Of a stretch of 64,000 nucleotides of DNA, positions 13,751 to 27,252 are shown piece after piece; position 1 is the first letter of the stretch; each line of letters opens with the position of its first letter. The position numbers and the translations under genes were made by a program. Under the pieces are notes generated by a model that ran no database searches, had not been told where the DNA came from, and saw only the letters and a program-made list of their open reading frames with translations. The stretch comes from Isoetes taiwanensis (Eukaryota; Streptophyta; Lycopodiopsida; Isoetales; Isoetaceae), in assembly GCA_021234155.1 (NCBI GenBank), contig JAJEKV010000294.1, positions 184,001 to 248,000 on the forward strand, written 5' to 3'.

Positions 13751-16700
13751 AATTTGGTAAGAAGTTGACCTATTATTTGAAGCATTGATAGGCATACTAC
13801 AATTAATGATGCTAATTGGCTTTTTTCTCTTTATATAAATTTGTGTTCTGCATTGTTAATCCACAACTCTACTCCCCACCACACAGGCCAGCTCTAATAC
13901 AGTTACAAGCTTCATTAACTACAAATCTCAAACAACTTCTGTTTTAACTTTTCATATTCACATATACAAGCCATCCCATGAGTGGGACAGCCAAACAAGG
14001 TCTTCCCTTTAGACCGCCTCTGTTCACTTCCCTTCTCTTAACCAGGGTTGTAAGCATAGGCATACCCACACGACTGATGTACCATGAAGATTACAAGTGT
14101 GCATTGCTAATGCACAACTCTACTCTGTGCCACACATGTCAGCTCAAATACAAATACAAGCTTCACTAACGACAAATGTAAAACAACTTCGTTTTAACTT
14201 TTCATATGCATATACAAGTTACAACGAGAGAGTGCGGCAACCAAATAGAGTCTTCCCTTTAGACAAGCTATCTATCATTTCAAACAAATGCAATTGCTTT
14301 ATTATCCTTTAGGCCTTTGCCGATAAGCATGTTTGTTTTGTAATAGCAGTTGGGGCAATGTTATGCAGCATTCCATGAACAACTGAACAACTGCTTTATT
14401 GTCCTTTAGGCCTTTTGCCAAAACTAAGCATGTTCATTTTATTATAGCAATTTAAGGCAACATAATGTTTTATAACTTAAGAAGCACTCCATGAACAACT
14501 GCATTATCTTTCAACACTCTAGGAACAACTACATTAACAGTCAGCACTCTAGGAACATTTGCATTAACTGTCATGAAAAGGCCAATCATGTTTCTTTGTT
14601 AATCAATTGGAGAAAAAAAATAGTTTGCATAAAAAAATGTAAAAATCAACTTCAGTAATCTTTTTACAGTAATTGTCTATGCAACTCCTATAGTGGGATG
14701 CTTATGCAACTCCTATCGTACATGCTAGGCCAATATAGATGTAACAAATACGAGTGTGTATGCAAGTCCTGTCTTACATGCTAGGCCAACATAGATGTAA
14801 GAAATACGAGGGATGAATTGTGCAAATACAAGGGGAGTCTGCTAGCAAGGATAGGAGCGACGAACAGAATCAAAAAATTAAATCTCGATTATATATCTAG
14901 ATAGGTACCTCTAGAAAATAAAAAATGAATTTTTGATTATATATGTCGATCAAAATGCCCATTTTTGCGGTTTACAGATGGAACCACCTCTGCAACTATA
15001 GAGTTAGAGCATGACAGATTCAATCTTTACCTCGGCAAGTCTAACAGATTGGTAGAATAGAGCTCTCGCTGAAACATCATAAAAAGGACGATGCCCAGCA
15101 ACGCTGGGCACCGTAACTAGTTCTATTATGTTTTAATCTTTGACAAACCCCTCAAGGAAATAGGGCTATTTTGCCAGATAATAAATGCGTTGCTATGGAT
15201 TATAAGCTGGTCCACATGTATATAGGGCTATGATGATCCTCTTCTAGGCGCTTATCAGCATAACAAATGATGGTTTGCATGGATCTGGTATTAATCTTCA
15301 AATCGTAGTCTATGAGTTGCTATTTACTCTGATATATGCTGACTTATTGAAACATGCATGGTTGGATCTTCCTTCTATATTGACTATTTAAACATGCAAG
15401 GTTGAGATCCCCTTCTGGTGGAAGAAAGATGCAAACAATCGTGGTGTTGGTGGTTGCATGGGCATAGATAAATAACAATAATGTGCAAGCTGCTGCAATT
15501 TTGCTGGAAGACCATGACATGTATGGTGTTGGTGCAAGTACATGTCAACGAGCAAAATGTTAAAGATGATGGCATTAATGCAAACACAAAAGGCGCCTCT
15601 CAGGTCTGAATGGTTTTCTATCAGTGCATTACTCTTTACTAGTTCGATTTGTGCATTTTGCATTGCTTTTATGAAATAAAATACTAGGTGCACCTCTGGT
15701 AGATCCGCTTCTAGTTGCTTATCAGCATAACACAATGATGGTCTGCATAGGTCTACTATTAATCTGCAAATCATGGGCTATGTATTGCTGTTTACTCTAA
15801 TACATGCTGACTTGTTGAAACAATAAGGCTTAAGTAATTATGTGCGCATGCATGTATATCACTTGTGGAGCTTCTTGGTTTTCTCATTACATGGGAAGGA
15901 GTTATCTTGTCTCTTTATGCCTGTAGCAGACTGAATAAACTAAGCTGATAATGGCTCTAATCTATGCATAAGGAATCATGTAGGGTCCTAGGCAGTATGA
16001 TCCAATGTAGAAATAAAATAGGACAATAAAGCTTCAAGATTATGCAGATGTTAACATGGATCTTGAAATTGTGATAGCTCCGCCATATACTAGGGGCTTT
16101 GGTCTTATTGCAGGAAGTGCTTGGGAACATATGGAATACAAGATTCGTGAATTTGATAACTGTACTGTTCTACAGTTGCATTAGGTGCATGCTGGAAATA
16201 CTAATTACTAAGTAGGCTTGTAACTTAAAACATATAGAGGTCCTATTTGCATCTCCCTTAATTCTTAATGCCTAAATGGTAATATGGGCATTAAGCAGGG
16301 TATGCTCTTGCAGATGCTAGGAAAATACAGGACTGGATCTCCCTTCTATTTTGACTTTTTAAACATGCTAGGTGAAGGGCGAAGAGCCCAAGAGATCCGT
16401 AGCTTACCTGTGATGGCTTATGTGGTTACCCTTTCTTAGGCTAACTTGCATCTGGTTTCATTGCAGGTAATGGGATTTCTTGCTCCTGTGTATGTTTTTC
16501 CATTCATTCAAGTTGGAGAAGCTACAAGACGTGCTGACATTGAACTCACATTTTTGACAAGGCTACTGAGCTATATGGTGTTGATTTAAAAGACAAGTGA
16601 AATCCTAAACTTCATGTTCAATCTTATGTTAATTTTTGAGTCAATTCCGAATTCTTTTAGGGGTAAATATGATGTATAGAACCGAGAAAATTAATTGGAT

Positions 16701-17573
16701 TGAAAAGAGGAAATTTTTACTTATAAGAGAATCTGGTAATTTCTTTTGCTTTGATTAATGTTAACCATTTTTAAGGCTTAAGTCAAATTGACACCTGTTT
16801 TGGCTTAAGGCTGCTTATTGGCCGGAAGTGGTCTTTGCAAAAGTCCATGGAAGGTAAAAGTCTGTTGAACAGATTTTAAAAGGTTTTTTTTCATTAACTC
16901 AGTTCTCTAGTTATACTAGGGGCCTTAAAATGGTTAAAATATAGGTGTATATAATTTGTTACTAATACATGTTTGGATATTTATAGAAATTGGCATAGGC
17001 TGGAAATGATGACTATAATTTATCAATTTGGACGATTACCTGCTAAGGCTGCCATATAACCTGTACAAAAATGTTGGCGGATTTTGGCTCTTAGTGTGCA
17101 TCAAAACGAAGGAAATTCATTCAGAAATAAAGGTAACATAACATTTGTTGTTGATGTAATCATGCCAATAAAGCTTAACATGTAAGCTGGATCATAGACT
17201 GAGTCTTGGCTCTTTTAAACTAGTCTTTTGGCATTGGCCCAGACTAGGAAGAATCTATTTGCCATTTGGCTCTCTGCAATAAAAGATAATTAAGCAATAT
17301 AGGTAGAGTAGGGCTTTGGCAACAAGGTCCTACTCTCCTTGTTGCTAACTTCATGTACGAATATGGCCCACCCTGACCTACGGTAGGAGGCAGGCTTTTT
17401 TTATTATGGATAATGTGGAATGCTAATTTCTTTTTCACTTGGTGAAAATGGTATTGTGAAAAAGGATTTGAAAAATATTCACAAGAGTGGACGAGTTTGA
17501 ATAGATACAACAAATTTGGAGTATACAAATCCATTTTAGGGAACGTAACTTGATTCTTAGACGTGTGCTACTT

Positions 17574-20500
17574 TAGCATGTGGCATGTGTTAGATGTTGT
17601 TCAGAAGAATGGAATATGGGCAAAGATTCATAGTTGCATAGTGTGTTGTTTGGACAGATAATCCTTGGTGCATGCAAATAAAGCCTTTGGAAAAAAAAAG
17701 AAATACTGCAGGGACAATGAAATACATGGTCACGATTTTCATAACCCTGAACATCTACATCTGTAACACAATTTTGTGTAGCTCAGCGGCCACCATACAG
17801 CTGGCCGGCATCAAATTGGAGCTGGTCTTTACCGTTGATGGAAGGTAAGGCTTTGATTTTGCATTATTAGGGTTTGGGCAGATAAAATGTACAATAAGAC
17901 CCGGAAGCATTGCTTGAACCCTAATTAGGGTATTCCGATGTGTTTTCTGCGCTTCAGATAGCTGTATATTTGTGCACCTATTTGCTACACCTATTTGCTA
18001 CAGATTACCATACTGTCTGCTTCTAGTATTCCAGAGTTGTGCACTGATAATGAGAAATGCAGCAGTCTTGGGCATGCATCTTAGCCTTGGGCAATATGCG
18101 GGTTTATAAATAACCATAGTGAGGGCAGTATGCTGACAATATCCATCACGGATTGTTGACTCATCTCTGCTAGTTGGCTACTAGTTGTTTACTAAAGATT
18201 CTTTCCAAAAATCTCAATGTTGCCACAAGGAAACATGTTGAGGAAGCAACCATGTATGCAAGATCACAAGCAAATTTGTGCCCCTGGCAAGAGTACAAGC
18301 ACAACTACACAAGGCATACAAGGCATTGGCTCTCAAAATCAAGCTCACCAGGTTTGGAAGCTTTACACTAATCTATATCTTAATTTTCTTTGAATGCCCT
18401 TTGAGTAGAGAGATAAAGATATGAAGCCATTCACTTTGCCGTTGACAAATTATAACGAGTTATTATTATAGAAGTGGTATGAAACGTAACTCCAGCCATG
18501 CCATCGTACACTTAAGACAGTTCAAGCTTAGAATACAGGAAAATTATTTACATTATTATTTCTTGTATTATCATGTCATCATAAACATGGGTGGTATTAT
18601 CATGTCATCATAAACATGGGTGCAGCAGGTCAGATTCCCAAAGATCTCCATAATTGTAATAAGTTCAGCTACAGTCAAGGAAATATGCATGTTGACTTGG
18701 TCTGTTCTTTTGTAGAATGTGGATTCATAAATTTTAGCTGATACATAGCTAAAACAGCTCGAGCTCTAAAGTTATTAAAGCATAGATGTGCCTATTCCCA
18801 GAGTGAAGCTTATTCCAAAGTGGAAGCCCTTTAATGAACTTAATAATCCGAATTCCTCAATAGCTTACGTCGGCCTACGAGATGTGCTTTGATCTCTAAA
18901 CAACTAGGGCGAGTAAAATGCACCCTAGAGACGTAATTTTGAAAAGAAAAATTAAAATGCTAGACTGAGACAATTCAGGTTCTTTTATAGCACCAGAGTA
19001 CATGATCTCGTAGGAAAACTGCTTATGATTCTATTATGTTTTAATCTTTGACAAACCCCTCAAGGAAATAGGGCTATTTTGCCAGATAATAAATGCGTTG
19101 CTATGGATTATAAGCTGGTCCACATGTATATAGGGCTATGATGATCCTCTTCTAGGCGCTTATCAGCATAACAAATGATGGTTTGCATGGATCTGGTATT
19201 AATCTTCAAATCGTAGTCTATGAGTTGCTATTTACTCTGATATATGCTGACTTATTGAAACATGCATGGTTAGATCTTCCTTCTATATTGACTATTTAAA
19301 CATGCAAGGTTGAGATCCCCTTCTGGTGGAAGAAAGATGCAAACAATCGTGGTGTTGGTGGTTGCATGGGCATAGATAAATAACAATAATGTGCAAGCTG
19401 CTGCAATTTTGCTGGAAGACCATGACATGTATGGTGTTGGTGCAAGTACATGTCAACGAGCAAAATGTTAAAGATGATGGCATTAATGCAAACACAAAAG
19501 GCGCCTCTCAGGTCTGAATGGTTTTCTGTCAGTGCATTACTCTTTACTAGATCGATTTGTGCATTTTGCATTGCTTTTATGAAATAAAATACTAGGTGCA
19601 CCTCTGGTAGATCCGCTTCTAGTTGCTTATCAGCATAACACAATGATGGTCTGCATAGGTCTACTATTAATCTGCAAATCATGGGCTATGTATTGCTGTT
19701 TACTCTAATACATGCTGACTTGTTGAAACAATAAGGCTTAAGTAATTATGTGCGCATGCATGTATATCACTTGTGGAGCTTCTTGGTTTTCTCATTACAT
19801 GGGAAGGAGTTATCTTGTCTCTTTATGCCTGTAGCAGACTGAATAAACTAAGCTGATAATGGCTCTAATCTATGCATAAGGAATCATGTAGGGTCCTAGG
19901 CAGTATGATCCAATGTAGAAATAAAATAGGACAATAAAGCTTCAAGATTATGCAGATGTTAACATGGATCTTGAAATTGTGATAGCTCTGCCATATACTA
20001 GGGGCTTTGGTCTTATTGCAGGAAGTGCTTGGGAACATATGGAATACAAGATTCGTGAATTTGATAACTGTACTGTTCTACAGTTGCATTAGGTGCATGC
20101 TGGAAATACTAATTACTAAGTAGGCTTGTAACTTAAAACATATAGAGGTCCTATTTGCATCTCCCTTAATTCTTAATGCCTAAATGGTAATATGGGCATT
20201 AAGCAGGGTATGCTCTTGCAGATGCTAGGAAAATACAGGACTAGATCTCCCTTCTATTTTGACTTTTTAAACATGCTAGGTGAAGGGCGAAGAGCCCAAG
20301 AGATCCGTAGCTTACCTGTGATGGCTTATGTGGTTACCCTTTCTCAGGCTAACTTGCATCTGGTTTCATTGCAGGTAATGGGATTTCTTGCTCCTGTGTA
20401 TGTTTTTCCATTCATTCAAGTTGGAGAAGCTACAAGACGTGCTGACATTGAACTCACATTTTTGACAAGGCTACTGAGCTATATGGTGTTGATTTAAAAG

Positions 20501-21481
20501 ACAAGTGAAATCCTAAACTTCATGTTCAATCTTATGTTAATTTTTGAGTCAATTCCGAATTCTTTTAGGGGTAAATATGATGTATAGAACCGAGAAAATT
20601 AATTGGATTGAAAAGAGGAAATTTTTACTTATAAGAGAATCTGGTAATTTCTTTTGCTTTGATTAATGTTAACCATTTTTAAGGCTTAAGTCAAATTGAC
20701 ACCTGTTTTGGCTTAAGGCTGCTTATTGGCCGGAAGTGGTCTTTGCAAAAGTCCATGGAAGGTAAAAGTCTGTTGAACAGATTTTAAAAGGTTTTTTTTC
20801 ATTAACTCAGTTCTCTAGTTATACTAGGGGCCTTAAAATGGTTAAAATATAGGTGTATATAATTTGTTACTAATACATGTTTGGATATTTATAGAAATTG
20901 GCATAGGCTGGAAATGATGACTATAATTTATCAATTTGGACGATTACCTGCTAAGGCTGCCATATAACCTGTACAAAAATGTTGGCGGATTTTGGCTCTT
21001 AGTGTGCATCAAAACGAAGGAAATTCATTCAGAAATAAAGGTAACATAACATTTGTTGTTGATGTAATCATGCCAATAAAGCTTAACATGTAAGCTGGAT
21101 CATAGACTGAGTCTTGGCTCTTTTAAACTAGTCTTTTGGCATTGGCCCAGACTAGGAAGAATCTATTTGCCATTTGGCTCTCTGCAATAAAAGATAATTA
21201 AGCAATATAGGTAGAGTAGGGCTTTGGCAACAAGGTCCTACTCTCCTTGTTGCTAACTTCATGTACGAATATGGCCCACCCTGACCTACGGTAGGAGGCA
21301 GGCTTTTTTTATTATGGATAATGTGGAATGCTAATTTCTTTTTCACTTGGTGAAAATGGTATTGTGAAAAAGGATTTGAAAAATATTCACAAGAGTGGAC
21401 GAGTTTGAATAGATACAACAAATTTGGAGTATACAAATCCATTTTAGGGAACGTAACTTGATTCTTAGACGTGTGCTACTT
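17574..21481 (+). repeat. Tandem 3.9-kb unit, copy 2 (complete)
   Basis: Complete 3,908-bp unit. It is nearly identical to copy 1 in its right two thirds and to copy 3 in its left quarter. It keeps the uninterrupted target site of the 11017-15120 Helitron: TTATGA joins TTCTAT at 19028/19029. A short tandem duplication built on ATTATCATGTCATCATAAAC lies at 18567-18626. The largest frames are 101 codons (20192-20497, plus) and 128 codons (19296-19682, minus). Neither resembles a known family. The unit may be a duplicated, decayed gene segment. Confidence 0.93.
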
Positions 21482-24400
21482 TAGCATGTGGCATGTGTTA
21501 GATGTTGTTCAGAAGAATGGAATATGGGCAAAGATTCATAGTTGCATAGTGTGTTGTTTGGACAGATAATCCTTGGTGCATGCAAATAAAGCCTTTGGAA
21601 AAAAAAAGAAATACTGCAGGGACAATGAAATACATGGTCACGATTTTCATAACCCTGAACATCTACATCTGTAACACAATTTTGTGTAGCTCAGCGGCCA
21701 CCATACAGCTGGCCGGCATCAAATTGGAGCTGGTCTTTACCGTTGATGGAAGGTAAGGCTTTGATTTTGCATTATTAGGGTTTGGGCAGATAAAATGTAC
21801 AATAAGACTCGAAAGCATTGCTTGGACCCTAATTAGGGTATTCCGATGTGTTTCCTGCGCTTCAGATAGCTGTATATTTGTGCACCTATTTGCTACACCT
21901 ATTTGCTACAGATTACCATACTGTCTGCTTCTAGTATTCCAGAGTTGTGCACTGATAATGAGAAATGCAGCAGTCTTGGGCATGCATCTTAGCCTTGGGC
22001 AATATGCGGGTTTATAAATAACCATAGTGAGGGCAGTATGCTGACAATATCCATCACGGATTGTTGACTCATCTCTGCTAGTTGGCTACTAGTTGTTTAC
22101 TAAAGATTCTTTCCAAAAATCTCAATGTTGCCACAAGGAAACATGTTGAGGAAGCAACCATGTATGCAAGATCACAAGCAAATTTGTGCCCCTGGCAAGA
22201 GTACAAGCACAACTACACAAGGCATACAAGGCATTAGCTCTCAAAATCAAGCTCACCAGGTTTGGAAGCTTTACACTAATCTATATCTTAATTTTCTTTG
22301 AATGCCCTTTGAGTAGAGAGATAAAGATATGAAGCCATTCACTTTGCCGTTGACAAATTATAACGAGTTATTATTATAGAAGTGGTATGAAACGTAACTC
22401 CAGCCATGCCATCGTACACTTAAGACAGTTCAAGCTTAGAATACAGGAAAATTATTTACATTATTATTTCTTGTATTATCATGTCATCATAAACATGGGT
22501 GGTATTATCATGTCATCATAAACATGGGTGCAGCAGGTCAGATTCCCAAAGATCTCCATAATTGTAATAAGTTCAAATTCTGATCCAAGGAAATATGCAT
22601 GTTGACTTGGTACGTTCTTTTGTAGAATGTGGATTCATAAATTTTAGGCGATACATAGCTAAAAGCATTTCGAGCTCTAAAGTTATTAAAGCATAGATGT
22701 GCCTATTCCCAGAGTGAAGCTTATTCCAAAGTGGAAGCCCTTTAATGAACTTAATAATCCGAATTCCTCAATAGCTTACGTCGGCCTACGAGATGTGCTT
22801 TGATCTCTAAACAACTAGGGCGAGTAAAATGCACCCTAGAGACGTAATTTTGAAAAGAAAAATTAAAATGCTAGACTGAGACAATTCAGGTTCTTTTATA
22901 GCACCAGAGTACATGATCTCGTAGGAAAACTGCTTATGATTCTATTATGTTTTAATCTTTGACAAACCCCTCAAGGAAATAGGGCTATTTTGCCAGATAA
23001 TAAATGCGTTGCTATGGATTATAAGCTGGTCCACATGTATATAGGGCTATGATGATCCTCTTCTAGGCGCTTATCAGCATAACAAATGATGGTTTGCATG
23101 GATCTGGTATTAATCTTCAAATCGTAGTCTATGAGTTGCTATTTACTACGATATATCTTGACTTATTGAAACATGCATGGTTAGATCTTCCTTCTATATT
23201 GACTATTTAAACATGCAAGGTTGAGATCCCCTTCAGTGGAAGAAAGATGCAAACAATCGTGGTGTTGGTGGTTGCATGGGCATAGATAAATAACAATAAT
23301 GTGCAAGGCTGCCGCAATTTTTCTTTGGAAGACCATGACATGTATGGTGTTGGTGCAAGTACATGTCAACGAGCAAAATGTTAAAGATGATGGCATTAAT
23401 GCAAACACAAAAAAGCCTCTCGTGTCCGAATGGTTTCTGTGGGTGCATTACTCTTTACTAGATCGATTTGTGCATTTTGCATTGCTTTTATGAAATAAAA
23501 TACTAGGTGCACCCTCTGGTAGATCCGCTTCTAGTTGCTTATCAAACATAACACAATGATGGTGCGCATAGGTCTACTATTAATCTGCAAATCATGGGCT
23601 ATGTATTCTTGTTTACTCTAATACATCTTTGACTTGTTGAAACAATAAGGCTTAAGTAATTAATTATGTGCGCATGCATGTATATCACTTGTGGAGCTTC
23701 TTGGTTTTCTCATTACATGGGAAGGAGTTATCTTGTCTCTTTATGCATGTGAAAGGAATGAATAAACTAAGGCGATAATGGCTCTAATCTATGCATAAGG
23801 AATCATGTAGGGTCCTAGGCGGTATGATCCAATGTAGAAATAAAATAGGACAATAAAGCTTCAAGATTATGCAGATGTTAACATGGATCTTGAAATTGTG
23901 ATAGCTCGCCATATACTAGGGGCTTTGGTCTTATTGGGGAAGTGCTTGGGAACATATGGAATACAAGATTCGTGAATTTGATAAGCCATCTTGTTCTCTG
24001 AGTTGCATTAGGTGCATCTTTGGAAATACTAATTACTAAGTAGGCTTGTAACTTAAAACATATAGAGGTCCTATTTGCATCTCCCTTAATTCTTAATGCC
24101 TAAATGGTAATATGGGCATTAAGGGAGGTATCTTCTTGCTTGGATGCTAGGAAAATACAGGATTTGGATCTCCCTTCTATTTTGACTTTTTAAACATGCT
24201 AGGTGAAGGGCGAAGAGCCCAAGAGATCCGTAGCTTACCTGTGATGGCTTATGTGGTTACCCTTTCTTAGGCTAACTTGCATCTGGTTTCATTGCAGGTA
24301 ATGGGATTTCTTGCTTCTGTGTATGTTTTTCCATTCATTCAAGTTGGAGAAGCTACAAGGCGTCTTTGACATTGAACTCACATTTTTGACAAGGCTCTTT

Positions 24401-25053
24401 GAGCTATATGGTGTTGATTTAAAAGACAAGTGAAATCCTAAACTTCATGTTCAATCTTATGTTAATTTTTGAGTCAATTCGAATTCCTTTAGGGGTAAAT
24501 ATGATGTATAGAACAGAAAATTAATTGGATTGAAAAGAGGAAATTTTTACTTATGAGAGAATCGGTAATTTCTTTTGCTTTGATTAATGTTAACCATTTT
24601 AAGGCTTAAGTCAAATTGACACTGTTTTGGCTTAAGGTTGCTTATTGGCAGGAAGTGGTCTTTGCAAAAGTCCATGGAAGGTAAAAGCTTTGTTGAGCAG
24701 TTTTAAAAGGTTTTTTTTCATTAACTCAGTTCTCTAGTTATACTAGGGGCCTTAAAATGGTTAAAATATAGGTGTATATAATTTGTTACTAATACATGTT
24801 TGGATATTTATAGAAATTGGCATAGGCTGGAAATGATGACTATAATTTATCAATTTGGACGATTACCTGCTAAGGCTGCCATATAACCTGTACAAAAATG
24901 TTGGCGGATTTTGGCTCTTAGTGTGCATCAAAACGAAGGAAATTCATTCAGAAATAAAGGTAACATAACATTTGTTGTTGATGTAATCATGCCAATAAAG
25001 CTTAACATGTAAGCTGGATCATAGACTGAGTCTTGGCTCTTTTAAACTAGTCA
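21482..25053 (+). repeat. Tandem 3.9-kb unit, copy 3 (3'-truncated)
   Basis: Direct repeat of copy 2 at a 3,908-bp offset. It ends at about 25053, where homology stops after AAACTAGTC, so the last roughly 340 bp of the unit are missing. The left quarter and the last few hundred bases match copy 2 almost exactly. Between about 22566 and 24720 there are many small changes, concentrated at CTG, CAG and GCT words. The Helitron-free target site is also present here (22939/22940). Confidence 0.92.
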
Positions 25054-25129
25054 TTTATATAAAAGTTGCTATGCAAAGAAAATAGAGTATCATGTGTATA
25101 AGAAATGTGTGAAATGTATATATTATATT

Positions 25130-25215
25130 CAAGAGAGCTTGGTTTGGTGGTAAGCACCTAGGCTTGGAATTGAGGTGTCATGGGTTCAAATCTGGGTTGA
25201 GGCGCAAAAAAAATT
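25130..25215 (+). mobile_element. tRNA-derived SINE (short)
   Basis: A polymerase III promoter-like pair is visible. The A box is near 25139-25152 (GCTTGGTTTGGTGG) and the B box at 25183-25193 (GGTTCAAATCT), followed by an A-rich tail at 25206. Flanks show no clear target duplication. Acceptor-stem pairing is absent, so it is not a tRNA gene. Confidence 0.6.
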
Positions 25216-25262
25216 AGGTATATAAAAGAAATACAATTTTTTTATACGGCAGAAATACGCGT

Positions 25263-25692
25263 TTTATACGGAGCGGCGCTGACCCGGTTATACGCATTTA
25301 TTTTCGGATTCTGAGACGTCCAAACCCTGTCGGCGCCGCTGTTGGGTTTGGCCTTCTGCTGGTCCCCCTGCGACCTGACGACGACCCCTTTAGGGTATTT
25401 CGGGTACGCCCGACCCATTGGAGCAATAATCTGGTCGTTCCGAGCTACGAGGAGAGAGTTACGGCGGAAACAAAACTCAAGTTTCTAACTCTAATTTCTA
25501 GCTTTAACCCCTTCACTAGGAAACACTATCTCTACAACCAGGTCATTCCTCCCATACTAAACCAACTAACACACGGGTGGCAGAGTTGGAACTCCCTATA
25601 CAAGAGTTTTTTTTTTTTCACCCTCAACTAACGAGTTAGAGTATGGCCAGTGCAACAGTTTTGGTTCACCAGAACCATTGCTCTGATACCAC
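25263..25692 (-). mobile_element. LTR retrotransposon leader with tRNA-iMet PBS
   Basis: On the minus strand the LTR end is followed after one base by TGGTATCAGAGC (about 25680-25691), the primer-binding site complementary to the 3' end of plant initiator Met tRNA. About 0.4 kb of untranslated leader-like sequence follows and then homology to a retroelement can no longer be followed. No gag or pol is present. The left edge is approximate. Confidence 0.72.
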
Positions 25693-27252
25693 TGTGACGC
25701 TCCCCGAATCCATACGATGCTCCCATCGTATAAATACGGGAAATTCCCCTCCCATGGCGAATCCATCACCACGGAAAGGCCCTCCATCTGACTCGGACCA
25801 CTTGTGATGGCCAAGGGCCAAGTGTCCGGGTGAAGGACATGGAGGTGTCATTCGTCCCACGCCTTCTATGGGAATCCTATATAGCGGAAGCATGCATACA
25901 TGTTAGCACCTAGCAACAATACTAAATAATAATATACCACCACGAAGGGTGGCCCATCATCATCACTATAACTAGCAACAGAATACCAACATAACAAAGG
26001 AAATACACCATAACTAAGGCCCCTACCCCGCCTCGAGACTCCCATGTGGGTGGCCGGACGGTCGGGGCCTCAAGATAACTCTTGACGCAGGTATGATTGT
26101 ATGCTATCTGGCATAAGACAATGGCTAGGGTAGTCCACTCCATCCGCCCCTCTTGTGCACACTTTGCAGATAGGCTGAATCATGCTATGACGTGCTTGTA
26201 GCCCTCCGGAGATGCAATCCCAAGGAATCACCCTTCAGGACTACTCCGGGTTACATCTGCCCGGTCCAGATGAGGCGTGTCGGGGGCGTCCCCTCCCGGG
26301 TATGACGGATCCCTGGGTGCGCTAGAGGATACGTGCCCCTCAGTGACCCCTTGATCCGCACCCGGACGTACTCCCCTAAATCTAAAGGTCAGCTCACCAA
26401 CCCGTTCGAGCCCAGGGCGGCCCTAGAGGCTCCCGCCCTCCGGCCCAGGGAGTGTCAGACCCATATCCAGCCCACACACAGTGACTGGCTATAGGTCTAT
26501 CACACTGTAAGAGTCCCGTAGCCGCGCTAGGCGGGACCCCGCCCCCGATTCACCTTCATACCCGTTGTTTGGTCTTTGAACCACATCATAGCATCCTGAC
26601 GGGTAGGCTCTTGTGCACTGGCATAAGTACTTGGGTTTTAGGGGTTCTATCTAGGAACATCTCTACTTCTAGATGGCCTTTAGGTCTCTACCCACCCTTT
26701 AACCCATACAACACAGTAGGAACGAAAAGAACTATTCTTATACATCCATCCATCCATCAATAACCTTGAATAGAACATAAAATAGCGATTAACCATACAT
26801 CTACTCATACAAGGGTTAATCCTATGGCTAACTAGAAATCCAAGCTACCTACGTACTAACCGGTGTCCTGACTGAAGCCATGGTCATGGTACGAGTCCAT
26901 CACACTAAACTGGTGGGTGGTTGATGGTAAACAAGCTTGGATGTTAGCTGCTGCTCCTCCTTAATCCCCAAATTCGAATTTGGGTGACAAAATGGGGTAG
27001 GACCCCTTTTCCTAGGCCAAAAATGGCAAGTCCTCCTGGCCAATCGATTTGGGCCAGGTGGCGCCCCCTTATTGGTGCTAATTAGCTAATTTAACTTAAT
27101 TAGGGTAATTAGGCTATAATACTTTATAATTATCCACAATGGATTTATTAACATAGCTAAATAAAACCATTGTGGTTGACCTCTACTTGGACAATTACCC
27201 CCTTATGTCCTAGTGACGATACGTATACCGTATAAATGCTTGGAACGTCACA
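25693..27252 (-). mobile_element. LTR, 1,560 bp (5' LTR of a truncated element)
   Basis: The terminal inverted repeats TGTGACG (25693) and CGTCACA (27252) match the TG...CA rule. The primer-binding site lies directly outside the left edge, so this is the 5' LTR of a minus-strand element. No second LTR is present in the window. The ORFs inside are shorter than 80 codons and non-coding in appearance. I cannot confirm a 5-bp target duplication because the left partner is lost. Confidence 0.82.

Larger units (their letters stand above)
11017..15120 (+). mobile_element. Helitron, complete, with empty site in paralogs
   Basis: A 4,104-bp element inserted between A (11016) and T (15121). It begins TCTTATATTATAATG and ends with hairpin GCCCAGCAACGCTGGGC (15093-15109), an 8-nt spacer and CTAG. 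The flanks join without gap or duplication in the two other copies of the host unit, at 19028/19029 and 22939/22940, which proves both borders. No Rep/helicase is encoded. The interior looks like captured genic DNA. A frame near 12812-12960 reads as plausible exon sequence with stops, but I do not recognise the gene. A 335-bp internal duplication is listed separately. Confidence 0.95.
3213..17573 (+). repeat. Tandem 3.9-kb unit, copy 1, split by Helitrons
   Basis: First of three direct copies. Host pieces are 3213-4204, 10648-11016 and 15121-17573. Together they total about 3.8 kb and are colinear with copy 2 (17574-21481). The two gaps are Helitron insertions: 4205-10647 and 11017-15120. Compared with copy 2, about 92 bp (18568-18659) is missing at the first junction. 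The left piece (about 3440-3800) differs from the other copies mostly at CAG/CTG positions. The unit contains short exon-like stretches, for example an open segment ending before GTAAGG near 3488 and one near 16467-16588. No recognisable protein is encoded. Confidence 0.93.

Noticed and set aside
19296-19682. 128-codon minus-strand frame in each tandem unit (also 15388-15774)
   Set aside because: Broken in copy 3, no recognisable motif and no start context. Probably chance or decayed sequence.
25130-25215. Functional tRNA gene
   Set aside because: Only A- and B-box-like words are present. There is no acceptor-stem complementarity and an A tail follows, so SINE fits better.
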